From NCBI RefSeq assembly GCF_007859635.1, contig NZ_CP042306.1, positions 1,054,001-1,118,000 of the forward strand: a stretch of 64,000 bases of DNA, in the 5' to 3' direction. The translations under genes and the position numbers were made by a program. Source of the stretch: Sphingomonas panacisoli (GTDB lineage Bacteria > Pseudomonadota > Alphaproteobacteria > Sphingomonadales > Sphingomonadaceae). Numbering within the stretch: position 1 is the first letter of the stretch; the number at the start of each line of letters is the position of its first letter. A model generated the notes under the pieces. The model was not told the origin of the DNA, did not search any database, and worked only from the letters and a program-made list of their open reading frames with translations. Positions 55,582 to 62,948 of the stretch are shown piece after piece.

Positions 55582-56526
55582 ATGGGCTATGAACGCTATC
55601 CGCGCGGACGATCGCAGGACGATTGGAACCGCGACAACGACGAAGCCGCCGCACGCGATTACGGCACCGGCAGCAATCCCGGCTATGGTCGCGACGATTA
55701 TGGCGAGCGCGGTTATTACAGCCGCAACCGAACGCAGGATTTCGCGAGCCGGGGTGGCCAATATGGCAGCCAGTACGGCAACGATTATCGCACCAGCGCG
55801 AGCGATCGTGGCTATAGCGACTATAACGCGATCGACTACGGCTCCGGTTATGGTGGCAATCGCGAATTCCAGCGCGACCGCGATTATGGTCGTGGCGCAG
55901 GCGGTGGTGCCAGTAGCGGCGGTTACCACGGCAATCTGGGCTATATGCGCGAAGCCCAAGGCTACGATCGACAGAATCGCGGCTTCCTCGACCGTGCCGG
56001 CGACGAAGTCCGCTCGTGGTTCGGCGACGACGATGCCGAGCGCCGCCGCCAGATGGACGCGCAGAACGCCCGCGACCGCGATTATCACACGTGGCGATCG
56101 GGCCAGATCGACGCGCTAGACCGCGATTACGACGAATATCGTCGCGAGAATCAGCAGAAGTTCTCGAACGAGTTCGGCACGTGGCGCACCGAACGCCAAG
56201 GCCAGCGCACATCGCTGAGCCGTGTTAACGAGCATATGGATGTGGTCGGCTCCGACGGCGAGCATATTGGCACGGTCGACAAGGTCCGCGGCGACCGCAT
56301 CATCCTGACCAAGAGTGACGCCGATGCCGGTGGCCGCCACCACTCGATTCCGTCGCGATGGATCCAGAGCGTCGACGATAAGGTGACGGTGCGCAAGACC
56401 GCCGACGAAGCGAAGGCGCATTGGCGTGACGAGGAGCGCGGCGCGTTCTTCGGCGACGACGACCGCAATCGCGACGAGGATTCGCAAGGCCGTATCCTCA
56501 ATCGCAGCTTCTCGGGCACGTACTGA
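55582..56526 (+). CDS. DUF2171/SWFGD-domain stress-associated protein
   Basis: The 314-residue protein starts at ATG 55582 after AGGAG. The first 140 residues are a low-complexity Gly/Tyr/Asp/Arg-rich region. Then comes VRSWFGDDDAERRRQMD, an SWFGD-type motif, and a charged helix. The C-terminus is a DUF2171 domain (HMDVVGSDGEHIGTVDKV, SIPSRWIQSVDDKV), similar to PRC-barrel-like folds. Such proteins are common in sphingomonads and probably stress-related. Confidence 0.8.
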   Translation: MGYERYPRGRSQDDWNRDNDEAAARDYGTGSNPGYGRDDYGERGYYSRNRTQDFASRGGQYGSQYGNDYRTSASDRGYSDYNAIDYGSGYGGNREFQRDRDYGRGAGGGASSGGYHGNLGYMREAQGYDRQNRGFLDRAGDEVRSWFGDDDAERRRQMDAQNARDRDYHTWRSGQIDALDRDYDEYRRENQQKFSNEFGTWRTERQGQRTSLSRVNEHMDVVGSDGEHIGTVDKVRGDRIILTKSDADAGGRHHSIPSRWIQSVDDKVTVRKTADEAKAHWRDEERGAFFGDDDRNRDEDSQGRILNRSFSGTY

Positions 56527-56549
56527 GCAGCATCACCCGTTTGACGGGA

Positions 56550-56584
56550 GGGGCTCGGACCGGGAGGTCCGCGCCCCATTTTTT
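56550..56584. terminator. Bidirectional hairpin between DUF2171 and M15 genes
   Basis: The hairpin GGGGCtCGGACC-GGGA-GGTCCGcGCCCC is followed by ATTTTTT, which terminates the plus-strand gene. The stop of the minus-strand gene lies within the T run. Confidence 0.85.
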
Positions 56585-57359
56585 ATGGCTTGGGCCAGAC
56601 CGGCGTCGGGCTGGCGGTGGGCGTCGGCGCGATCGCCTTCTGCCATTCGGGCGGCACGACGGCATCGCGGATGCCCGGCAACGCGGGAAAGCGCGTGCGG
56701 GCCGTCGTGAACAGCGCGCGAGCGGTCGCGGCACCCGGCGCCGCCGCGCTGGTGCCGACCCAACGCCAATGCCAGGGTTCCCATGTCACGCCCTGTGCGT
56801 TGCCGGCCGGGAAGGAGAGTTCGAAGCCGAACTCCGGGGCGTGCTGCAGCAGCCATTTGCCCGGCGCGGTGCGTGCGATGCAGTCGCTGACGTCGCCGCA
56901 TCCCTTGGTCAGCGGGCGGATCGCGAAGTCTAGTGCGTAACCAGTGGCGTGCTCGCTATAGCCCGGAGGGCCCGACGACTTGGCGCGCTCGGCGGCGTTG
57001 GCGCAGCGTTTCTTGGGGCCGATCTGGCTGCAGAAGATCGAGCGCTGACGTTCGATGGTGCGGAAGCAGGAGATGCCGCGCAGCTTGCCTTTGACCGCGG
57101 GGACGAGATCGGCGGCGGCGAGCAATTGCGACATCGCGGCGGCGGCATCGCGATGCATTACGCATGGCCGCCCGACCCCGAAGTCGCCGGGGATTGTCAC
57201 CAGATCGGCGGGGTTGGCCTCGGCATAGGGTAGGTGGCCGAGCATGCGGCCGTCGGCCATCGGCTCCACATTCTGGCCGGGGCAGAGCGTGACGGGCGTA
57301 AACGCCATGGCGGCTGTCGGAAGCAGCATCATCAACCATGCCAACCACCGTACTCGCAT
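56583..57359 (-). CDS. M15-family D-alanyl-D-alanine carboxypeptidase (VanY-like), exported
   Basis: The 258-residue product starts at ATG 57359 with a signal peptide ending AMA. Catalytic residues of M15/VanY are visible: PPGYSEHATGYALDF (His and Asp zinc ligands) and EPWHWRWVG (His ligand). It should trim the terminal D-Ala from peptidoglycan stems in the periplasm. A Pro/Thr-rich tail ends the protein. Confidence 0.87.
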   Translation of the reverse strand: MRVRWLAWLMMLLPTAAMAFTPVTLCPGQNVEPMADGRMLGHLPYAEANPADLVTIPGDFGVGRPCVMHRDAAAAMSQLLAAADLVPAVKGKLRGISCFRTIERQRSIFCSQIGPKKRCANAAERAKSSGPPGYSEHATGYALDFAIRPLTKGCGDVSDCIARTAPGKWLLQHAPEFGFELSFPAGNAQGVTWEPWHWRWVGTSAAAPGAATARALFTTARTRFPALPGIRDAVVPPEWQKAIAPTPTASPTPVWPKP

Positions 57360-57427
57360 CGACACGCTCCCGACCAAAAGCGCAGGGTCACTGGCATAGC
57401 GGCGCGCGGGGTGGCAAGGGGCTGGGC

Positions 57428-58078
57428 ATGTTAGCGGATAGAGTGTTGTTCCTCGACGGCGAGGCGCTGGTCATCGACAAGCCTGCGGGGCTGCCGGTCG
57501 ATCGTCCGCGCAACGGCGCGATCAGCCTGGAAAACCACCTCGACAGCCTGACCTTCGGGTTCAAGCGCTGGCCGGTGGCGGTGCATCGGCTCGACCAGGA
57601 CACGTCGGGCTGCCTGCTGCTGTCGCGCAATCCCAAGGCGCACGCGAAGTTCCAGCAGGCGTTCGAGCAGCATTTGGTGAAGAAGCGCTATCTCGCGGTG
57701 CTCGAAGGTGTGGTCGAGGGGGAGGGCGTGATCGACCTGCCGCTCGGCAAGGTATCGACGCGCGAGAAGGGCTGGCGAATGACCGGCGACCCCAAGGGTA
57801 AGTCGGCGCGGACGGCGTGGCGGGCGTTGCGCGTGCAGGACGGGCGGACCCTGGTCGAGTTCCAGCCCGAGACAGGGCGGACGCATCAGATCCGTATCCA
57901 TGCGCTGGAAGGACTGGGCGCGGCGGTGGTCGGCGATCCGGTGTACGGCAAGGCCGATCCGGTTGGGATGCTGCTCCATGCGGCCGAATTGATCGTGCCG
58001 CGCGAGGGTAAGGACGATATCGCCGCGATCGCGCCATTGCCCGACCGGTTCGCGAAGGCCGGGTTCGGGAACGCATAA
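57428..58078 (+). CDS. RluA-family pseudouridine synthase
   Basis: The 216-residue protein starts at ATG 57428. It has the family motif HRLDQDTSGCLLLSR, with catalytic Asp, plus KKRYLAVLEGVVEG and GRTHQIRIH. It lacks an S4 RNA-binding domain, as in RluA and TruC-type enzymes. The RNA target cannot be told from sequence alone. arfB follows eight bases later. Confidence 0.92.
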   Translation: MLADRVLFLDGEALVIDKPAGLPVDRPRNGAISLENHLDSLTFGFKRWPVAVHRLDQDTSGCLLLSRNPKAHAKFQQAFEQHLVKKRYLAVLEGVVEGEGVIDLPLGKVSTREKGWRMTGDPKGKSARTAWRALRVQDGRTLVEFQPETGRTHQIRIHALEGLGAAVVGDPVYGKADPVGMLLHAAELIVPREGKDDIAAIAPLPDRFAKAGFGNA

Positions 58079-58086
58079 GGCGCGAC

Positions 58087-58512
58087 ATGCCGAGCATCCC
58101 CGTCACGCGCTCGATCAGCATCGACAGCGAGGAACTGGACGAAAGCTTCACGCGGTCGGGCGGGGCCGGGGGGCAGCATGTCAACACAACCGACAGCGCG
58201 GTGATCCTGCGGTTCGACGTCGCGGCCTCGCCGAACCTGCCGGACGCGGTGAAGAACCGACTGGCGGTGCTAGCTGGCTCCAGGATGACGAACGAGGGTG
58301 TGCTCGTGTTGCGTAGCGAAGGCGCGCGGTCGCAACTGCTCAACCGTCAGGAAGTGCGCGACCGGTTGCTCGAGATGATCCGCGCGGCGACGATCGTTCC
58401 GAAGAAGCGCCGCCCGACCAAACCGAGCAAGGCCGCCAAGGCGCGGCGCGTGCACGAGAAGAAGGGGCGGAGTTCGGTGAAAGCTGGACGAGGTAAGGTT
58501 AGGCTGGATTAG
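58087..58512 (+). CDS. arfB: Peptidyl-tRNA hydrolase ArfB (ribosome rescue)
   Basis: The 141-residue release-factor-like protein has the GGQ motif in SGGAGGQHVNTTDSAV. It has a basic C-terminal tail (VPKKRRPTKPSKAAKARR) that enters the empty mRNA channel of stalled ribosomes. It hydrolyses peptidyl-tRNA on ribosomes lacking a stop codon. It is probably in an operon with the pseudouridine synthase. Confidence 0.94.
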   Translation: MPSIPVTRSISIDSEELDESFTRSGGAGGQHVNTTDSAVILRFDVAASPNLPDAVKNRLAVLAGSRMTNEGVLVLRSEGARSQLLNRQEVRDRLLEMIRAATIVPKKRRPTKPSKAAKARRVHEKKGRSSVKAGRGKVRLD

Positions 58513-58515
58513 TTA

Positions 58516-58605
58516 CCGTCGCCCCGGTGGAGCCTCGGGGCCGCTGGATTTTTGGTGAGAAGCGCTCATATCACGCGGCGGCCCCGGCCTCCGTCGGGGC
58601 GACGG
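58516..58605. repeat. Inverted repeat, CGTCGCCCCGG...CCGGGGCCGC family
   Basis: Arms 58516-58544 and 58578-58605 are imperfect inverted copies of about 28 bases around a loop with ATTTTTGG. It begins three bases after arfB ends and stops seven bases before the msrC ATG, so it may also affect msrC translation. Confidence 0.82.
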
Positions 58606-58612
58606 AGCATAC

Positions 58613-59098
58613 ATGTACGCCTTTGAAGTCTCGACCGGTTCGAAGTCCGATCTTTACCGCGATGTCCTGTTCGCGATCGACGCGATTACCGCGGGCGAGC
58701 CCGATTCCATCGCCAACATGGCGAATGCCGCCGCGATCCTGTGGCAGTATCTGCCCGACCTCAACTGGGCCGGGTTCTACCGTAACCTGAACGACGAACT
58801 CGTCCTCGGCCCGTTCATGGGCAAGGCGGCGTGCATCCGCATTCCGATCGGCAAAGGCGTGTGCGGCGCCGCCGCCGCGACGCGCGAGACGCAACTGGTC
58901 GAGGACGTCCACGCCTTTCCCGGGCATATCGCCTGCGACGCCGCGAGCCGGTCCGAGCTGGTCGTGCCGATCCTCGACGGCGATCGCCTGATCGCGGTGA
59001 TCGATCTCGACAGCCCGAACGCCGCGCGGTTCGATGCCGAGGATGCCGCCGGCATCGAGGCGATCGCGCGGATGTTAAGCGACAGGGTTAACGGCTGA
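58613..59098 (+). CDS. msrC: Free methionine-(R)-sulfoxide reductase (GAF domain)
   Basis: The 161-residue GAF protein has the family cysteines in KAACIRIPIGKGVCG and HIACDAASRSE. The WAGFYRNLNDELVLGPFMG stretch is typical of fRMsr. It reduces free methionine-R-sulfoxide, protecting the methionine pool from oxidation. All three family cysteines (residues about 72, 83 and 107) are present. Confidence 0.93.
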   Translation: MYAFEVSTGSKSDLYRDVLFAIDAITAGEPDSIANMANAAAILWQYLPDLNWAGFYRNLNDELVLGPFMGKAACIRIPIGKGVCGAAAATRETQLVEDVHAFPGHIACDAASRSELVVPILDGDRLIAVIDLDSPNAARFDAEDAAGIEAIARMLSDRVNG

Positions 59099-59231
59099 AT
59101 CCCGACCCAGATCGGGACGTGATTCCATCCGTCCCGAAACTGGCGGAAAACCGCGACTTTTGGTAGCACTGCTCAGGACAGATCGAGCGATCGTGGTTAA
59201 CGGTCGCGACGGGAAACAGGGAGTGTTAACC

Positions 59232-60182
59232 ATGCGAAGCCTCGTGATTGCTGCGGTTGTGGCGACAATGGCGTTCGGCGGAACGGCAGCCGACGCGCAG
59301 CGACTCGGGCCGCAGGGTCAGCGCCCGATGCCGATGCCAAACCCGAAGCCGGTGCCCCCGATGCCAAAGCCTGGCGGCTGGCAGGGCAACATGCCGCGTC
59401 CGAACCCCGCGCCGATGCCGCGTCCCAACCGGGGCGGCTGGAACGGCCAGTGGAACGGCGGCAACCGTGGGCAGTGGAACGGCCGCAGCCGCTGGGGCAG
59501 CCGGGTCGGCGGTTACTGGTGGGCCGGCGTCCAGGCGCCGGGCGGCTGGAACGGCTATACCCGGATGAAGCGCGGCAAGCGTCTGCCCGGCTATTGGGTC
59601 TCGCCGAATTACATCATCAGCGACTGGCAGATGTACGGCCTCGGCACGCCGCCGTCGGGCTATTACTGGAGCCGCTATTACAACGATGCGGTGCTGATCG
59701 ATCAGTACGGCACCGTCTACGACACGATCGGCAGCGTCGATTGGGACCGCAATCAGGGCGGCTACGCTTATGATCAGGACGATGCGGGCGGCTATGCCGA
59801 CTATCCGCCCCAGGCCGGCTATCCGGCGCCGCAGCCCCGTCCCGGCTATGGCGCGCCCTATCCGGCACCCGGTTACGGCGGATCGTCATCCTCGACCACG
59901 ACCTACACCTACACGACCGGCGGCGGATATGCGGGCGGCTATCCGGCCGGGCCGATGCCGCGCATCCCCTATGGCGAGACCTATTATGTGTCGCCGGGTT
60001 CGGTGGTGACGGTGACGATGCCGGGGGCGGTGACGACCACGACGACGACCACCGAATATATCGAGGAGCGCAGCTACGTTGCGCCGAAGCGGGTCTATCG
60101 TAAGGTTGTCCGCAAGTGGCGTCCGCGGGCCAAGCCGCGTTGCAGCTGCGTACGCGCACCGGCGCCGATCCGCGGCAGCTAA
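59232..60182 (+). CDS. RcnB-like exported protein with Pro/Gly-rich regions
   Basis: The 316-residue protein starts at ATG 59232 and has a signal peptide ending ADAQ. A Pro/Met/Asn-rich segment and WNGQWNGG-type repeats precede an RcnB-like segment (YIISDWQMYGLGTPPSGYYWSRYYNDAVLID). Then come Pro/Tyr/Gly-rich and Thr-rich tails. RcnB relates to nickel/cobalt homeostasis in E. coli, but sphingomonad members are often of unknown role. Confidence 0.75.
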   Translation: MRSLVIAAVVATMAFGGTAADAQRLGPQGQRPMPMPNPKPVPPMPKPGGWQGNMPRPNPAPMPRPNRGGWNGQWNGGNRGQWNGRSRWGSRVGGYWWAGVQAPGGWNGYTRMKRGKRLPGYWVSPNYIISDWQMYGLGTPPSGYYWSRYYNDAVLIDQYGTVYDTIGSVDWDRNQGGYAYDQDDAGGYADYPPQAGYPAPQPRPGYGAPYPAPGYGGSSSSTTTYTYTTGGGYAGGYPAGPMPRIPYGETYYVSPGSVVTVTMPGAVTTTTTTTEYIEERSYVAPKRVYRKVVRKWRPRAKPRCSCVRAPAPIRGS

Positions 60183-60208
60183 GAGTTTCTTCCTGGAAGG
60201 GGAGAACA

Positions 60209-60243
60209 CCGCCCGCTGCCTCTCCCTTGGCGGCGGGCGGTTT
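60209..60243. terminator. Hairpin terminator between the RcnB-like and TIR genes
   Basis: A 12-base stem, CCGCCCGCTGCC/GGCGGCGGGCGG with one G-T pair and an 8-base loop, is followed by TTT. The short T run makes it moderate. Confidence 0.75.
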
Positions 60244-60245
60244 GC

Positions 60246-62015
60246 TTATGTGTGGCTGGGCAAATCGGCCCAGGTTGCGCCCAAGCGCGTGAGCGCCGCC
60301 TCGGTCATCGCGCGGAAGCGGGGATCGCCGCGCACCTCGTCGAGATCGGGATCGACCGCGCTGTGCTTGAGCTGCGTCATGCTGACCGCGGCGAAATAGG
60401 GGCCGATAATGTCGATCAGCGCGTCGAACTCGCGGAGGTACGCAAGTCCGCACGCTAGATTGTAGCGCATCGAGATGTTGTCGGGATCGATCAGCACCGC
60501 GCGTTCGGTCCACTCCTTCGCACGCGCCGCATCGCCGAGCGCGGCCAGCGACATCACCCCGGTGCCGAGCGCAAAGCCGTTGCTCGGATCCTGCGCGATC
60601 GCCTTTTCCGCCCGTTCGATCGTCAACCGCGCACAGCGGCGCGCGTTCGGCTTGTCGTCGAGCGAACTGTAGCACGTCACCAGCATGCTCGAATCGTGGA
60701 AGTCCGCATCCATCAGCGACGCGGCCTTCTCGAAAAACGGGATCGAATCGCGGATACGGCCCTGGCCGAAAGTCAGGAACGCCACCTCTTTGTTGACCTC
60801 CCAATTCTCCGGATCGAGCCGTAGCGCGGTGTCGAGCGCGGCATTGGCCTCGGCCAGCTTGCCCTCGAGCTGGAGGTAGCGCGCCCGGACGCAATAGGCC
60901 TCGGCGATGTCGGGGTCGAGCGCCAGCGCCTTTTCGGCGGCGGGCAGGGCATTCTCGGTCTCGATGCCGTGCCAGAAGCGCCGCTCGACCTGGGCCAGCG
61001 ACATCAGCGCCCAAGCGCGGGCATAGTTCGGGTCGATCCGCGTCGCCTGCTGGCAGATGCGCACGACCACTTCGTCGCGCCGCCGGTCGCCCTTGTTGCC
61101 GGTGATCCAATATTGCCGCGCCATCAGATAGAGGTTGTACGCCTCCGGATCGGCGGTCCCGCGCGTCTCGATCTTCTTCTTCTCGCCGGGCAGCAGGGTC
61201 ACGCGCAGCGCGCTGACGATCGCCTTCGAAATCTCGTCCTGGATCGCGAAGATGTCGGTCAGTTCGCGGTCGTAGCGATCGGCCCAGATATGGTCGCCTT
61301 CGAAACCGTCGATCAATTGCGCGCTGATCCGCACGCGCCCGCCCGCCTTGCGAACGCTGCCTTCGAGCACGTGCGTCACGTCGAGCTCGCGGGCGACGGT
61401 CTTCACGTCGATATTGCGGTTCTTGTAGGTGAAGGCCGTATTGCCCGCGACCACCGATAGCGCGGAGACCTTGGACAGGTCGGTGATGATGTCCTCGCTG
61501 ATCCCGTCGCTGAAATATTCCTGCTCGGCGTCGCCGCTCATGTTGAGGAACGGGAGGACGCAGACCGAAACCGCCTTGATGCTCGCGGAGCGACTGGCCT
61601 CCGCATCTTCCGCCGCCGCCGCGTCGCCGCCGATCAGCGCCGCGATGCTCTCCAGCACCTTGCGCCACCCCGCTGCCTCGATGCCGCCGGCCCAATCCTT
61701 CAGGTTGGCGTACTGGATCTGGTTGAAGGGCAGGGGTGGCTTGCGGCCGTCGATGCTCATCTGCACCAGCGTACCCGCCTCGCGTGCGGCATCGGCCTCG
61801 GCACGGACCCATTGCGACTTGATCGCGTCCGCCGACCAGATGACCAGCACCGCCTTCGACGCGCGCAGCCGCTCCTCGATCACCTCGGCATAGGCGCGGT
61901 GCGCAGGGAGTTCGTCGTCGCGCCACACGTGATAGCCGGCCGAGCGCAACGCCTCCGCCGCCAGTGCGGCGTGACGCTCGGTCGATCGCGCATAGGAAAT
62001 GAAGATATCGGCCAA
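60246..62015 (-). CDS. TIR-TolB-TPR protein
   Basis: The 589-residue protein has an N-terminal TIR domain (IFISYARSTERHA; SQWVRAEADAARE, with Glu73 at the catalytic position; about residues 1-125). A TolB-N-like domain (VCVLPFLNMSGDAEQEYFSDGISEDIITDLSK; about 150-270) follows, then six or more TPR-like repeats. No membrane helix is evident. The TolB-TPR part is the same arrangement found downstream of adenylate cyclase domains, so TIR may replace cyclase as an enzymatic or scaffold module. Confidence 0.82.
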   Translation of the reverse strand: MADIFISYARSTERHAALAAEALRSAGYHVWRDDELPAHRAYAEVIEERLRASKAVLVIWSADAIKSQWVRAEADAAREAGTLVQMSIDGRKPPLPFNQIQYANLKDWAGGIEAAGWRKVLESIAALIGGDAAAAEDAEASRSASIKAVSVCVLPFLNMSGDAEQEYFSDGISEDIITDLSKVSALSVVAGNTAFTYKNRNIDVKTVARELDVTHVLEGSVRKAGGRVRISAQLIDGFEGDHIWADRYDRELTDIFAIQDEISKAIVSALRVTLLPGEKKKIETRGTADPEAYNLYLMARQYWITGNKGDRRRDEVVVRICQQATRIDPNYARAWALMSLAQVERRFWHGIETENALPAAEKALALDPDIAEAYCVRARYLQLEGKLAEANAALDTALRLDPENWEVNKEVAFLTFGQGRIRDSIPFFEKAASLMDADFHDSSMLVTCYSSLDDKPNARRCARLTIERAEKAIAQDPSNGFALGTGVMSLAALGDAARAKEWTERAVLIDPDNISMRYNLACGLAYLREFDALIDIIGPYFAAVSMTQLKHSAVDPDLDEVRGDPRFRAMTEAALTRLGATWADLPSHT

Positions 62016-62095
62016 AACACGCCCCCCAACGCCACGGCCGTTCTAGGCGAGCGGTTGCGAGGGCTGCAAGGGCGTTGCCGTCGCTTCAGCGCCGG

Positions 62096-62346
62096 TCAGG
62101 GACAAGGCGGGCGTGTGTCGTCGCTGCCCAGTGGCGGTAGGCCGTTGGCTTTTGAATAGGAATCACCGGCGCGGCGAAAAAGCCAGCGTAGGATCGCCAT
62201 CGGCAGCTCATGCAATATTGCAATAACTACCAGGATCGCGACGAAGATCACGATGCCCTGCCACCCAACGATTCCCGATGCGGGTGGAAGATCATATCAG
62301 CCACGACGCTCTGCCAGAAACCGGGTTCGGAGGATTCAATCAGCAT
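62096..62346 (-). pseudogene. Small membrane protein downstream of usp, apparent frameshift
   Basis: The start, ATG 62346 (MLIESSEPGFWQSVVADMIF), and the tail with a clear membrane helix (IVIFVAILVVIAILHELPMAILRW) lie in different frames. Adding one base at the CCC run 62274-62276 joins them into 84 codons ending TGA at 62096. It lies four bases after the universal stress protein gene. Alternatively a GTG about 85 bases downstream could start a shorter protein without any frameshift. No family is recognised. Confidence 0.45.
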
Positions 62347-62349
62347 CGG

Positions 62350-62805
62350 CTAACTGAGCCGGTCGATCCCGTCGCGGTCCAGGCTGCCCGGGACGATCAT
62401 GATCGGGACGGTCAGCTTGCCTGCGTCGGCGCCCGCAAAGTGCGCGACCAGGGGACCGGGCGCGCCGCTCGCCGCCGCGCCGAGCACCAGGGCGGCGATC
62501 TCCGCGTTGTCCTCGATCATCTCGTGGATGATCTTGGGGCCGTCGCCTTCGCGCACGGTAATCGCGGGTTTCAGTCCCGATTCCTCGAACAACGTCCCCG
62601 CCGCGCCGGCGACCAGCGCCTCGGCATGCTGGCGGGCTTCCGCCTCGATCGTCGCCTGGACGCCGCCGAACGCAATGAATTCCTGCGGCGGAAGCAACGC
62701 CAATATCTCGACGCCGCCGCCCGTCTTGACCGCGCGCCGCGCCGCGAAGCGGAGCGCCACTTCGGCTTCGGGACTGTCGTCCACCACCACCAGGTAGATG
62801 CGCAT
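62350..62805 (-). CDS. Universal stress protein family (UspA)
   Basis: The 151-residue product starts at ATG 62805. It begins IYLVVVDDSPEAEVALRFAARRA, the ATP-binding Usp pattern, and ends with ALVLGAAASGAPGPLVAHFAG...LTVPIMIVPG, the typical G-2x-G-9x-G(S/T) type loop. It may bind ATP and act in stress survival. It is divergent from pdhC. Confidence 0.88.
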   Translation of the reverse strand: MRIYLVVVDDSPEAEVALRFAARRAVKTGGGVEILALLPPQEFIAFGGVQATIEAEARQHAEALVAGAAGTLFEESGLKPAITVREGDGPKIIHEMIEDNAEIAALVLGAAASGAPGPLVAHFAGADAGKLTVPIMIVPGSLDRDGIDRLS

Positions 62806-62948
62806 GCGTCGGGACCCTTCGTTTCGACGATAGGTGGCGCGGAACCGACCCTTGCGCAAGCGTCACGGTCTTGACCCGAACCTTACCGGGCGCGAAAGCG
62901 TTTCCCGACTGTCCGCCTCCCCAGGACGATCCGCAAAAGGACTCGTGA

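Noticed and set aside
12729..58605. CRISPR arrays
   Set aside because: The repeats are paired inverted arms at scattered gaps, with no regular spacers, and there are no cas genes.
59617..61926. A 769-codon minus-strand frame covering both the RcnB-like gene and the TIR gene
   Set aside because: It is Arg-rich throughout, lacks any domain and lies out of frame with the clear TIR-TolB-TPR protein on the same strand.
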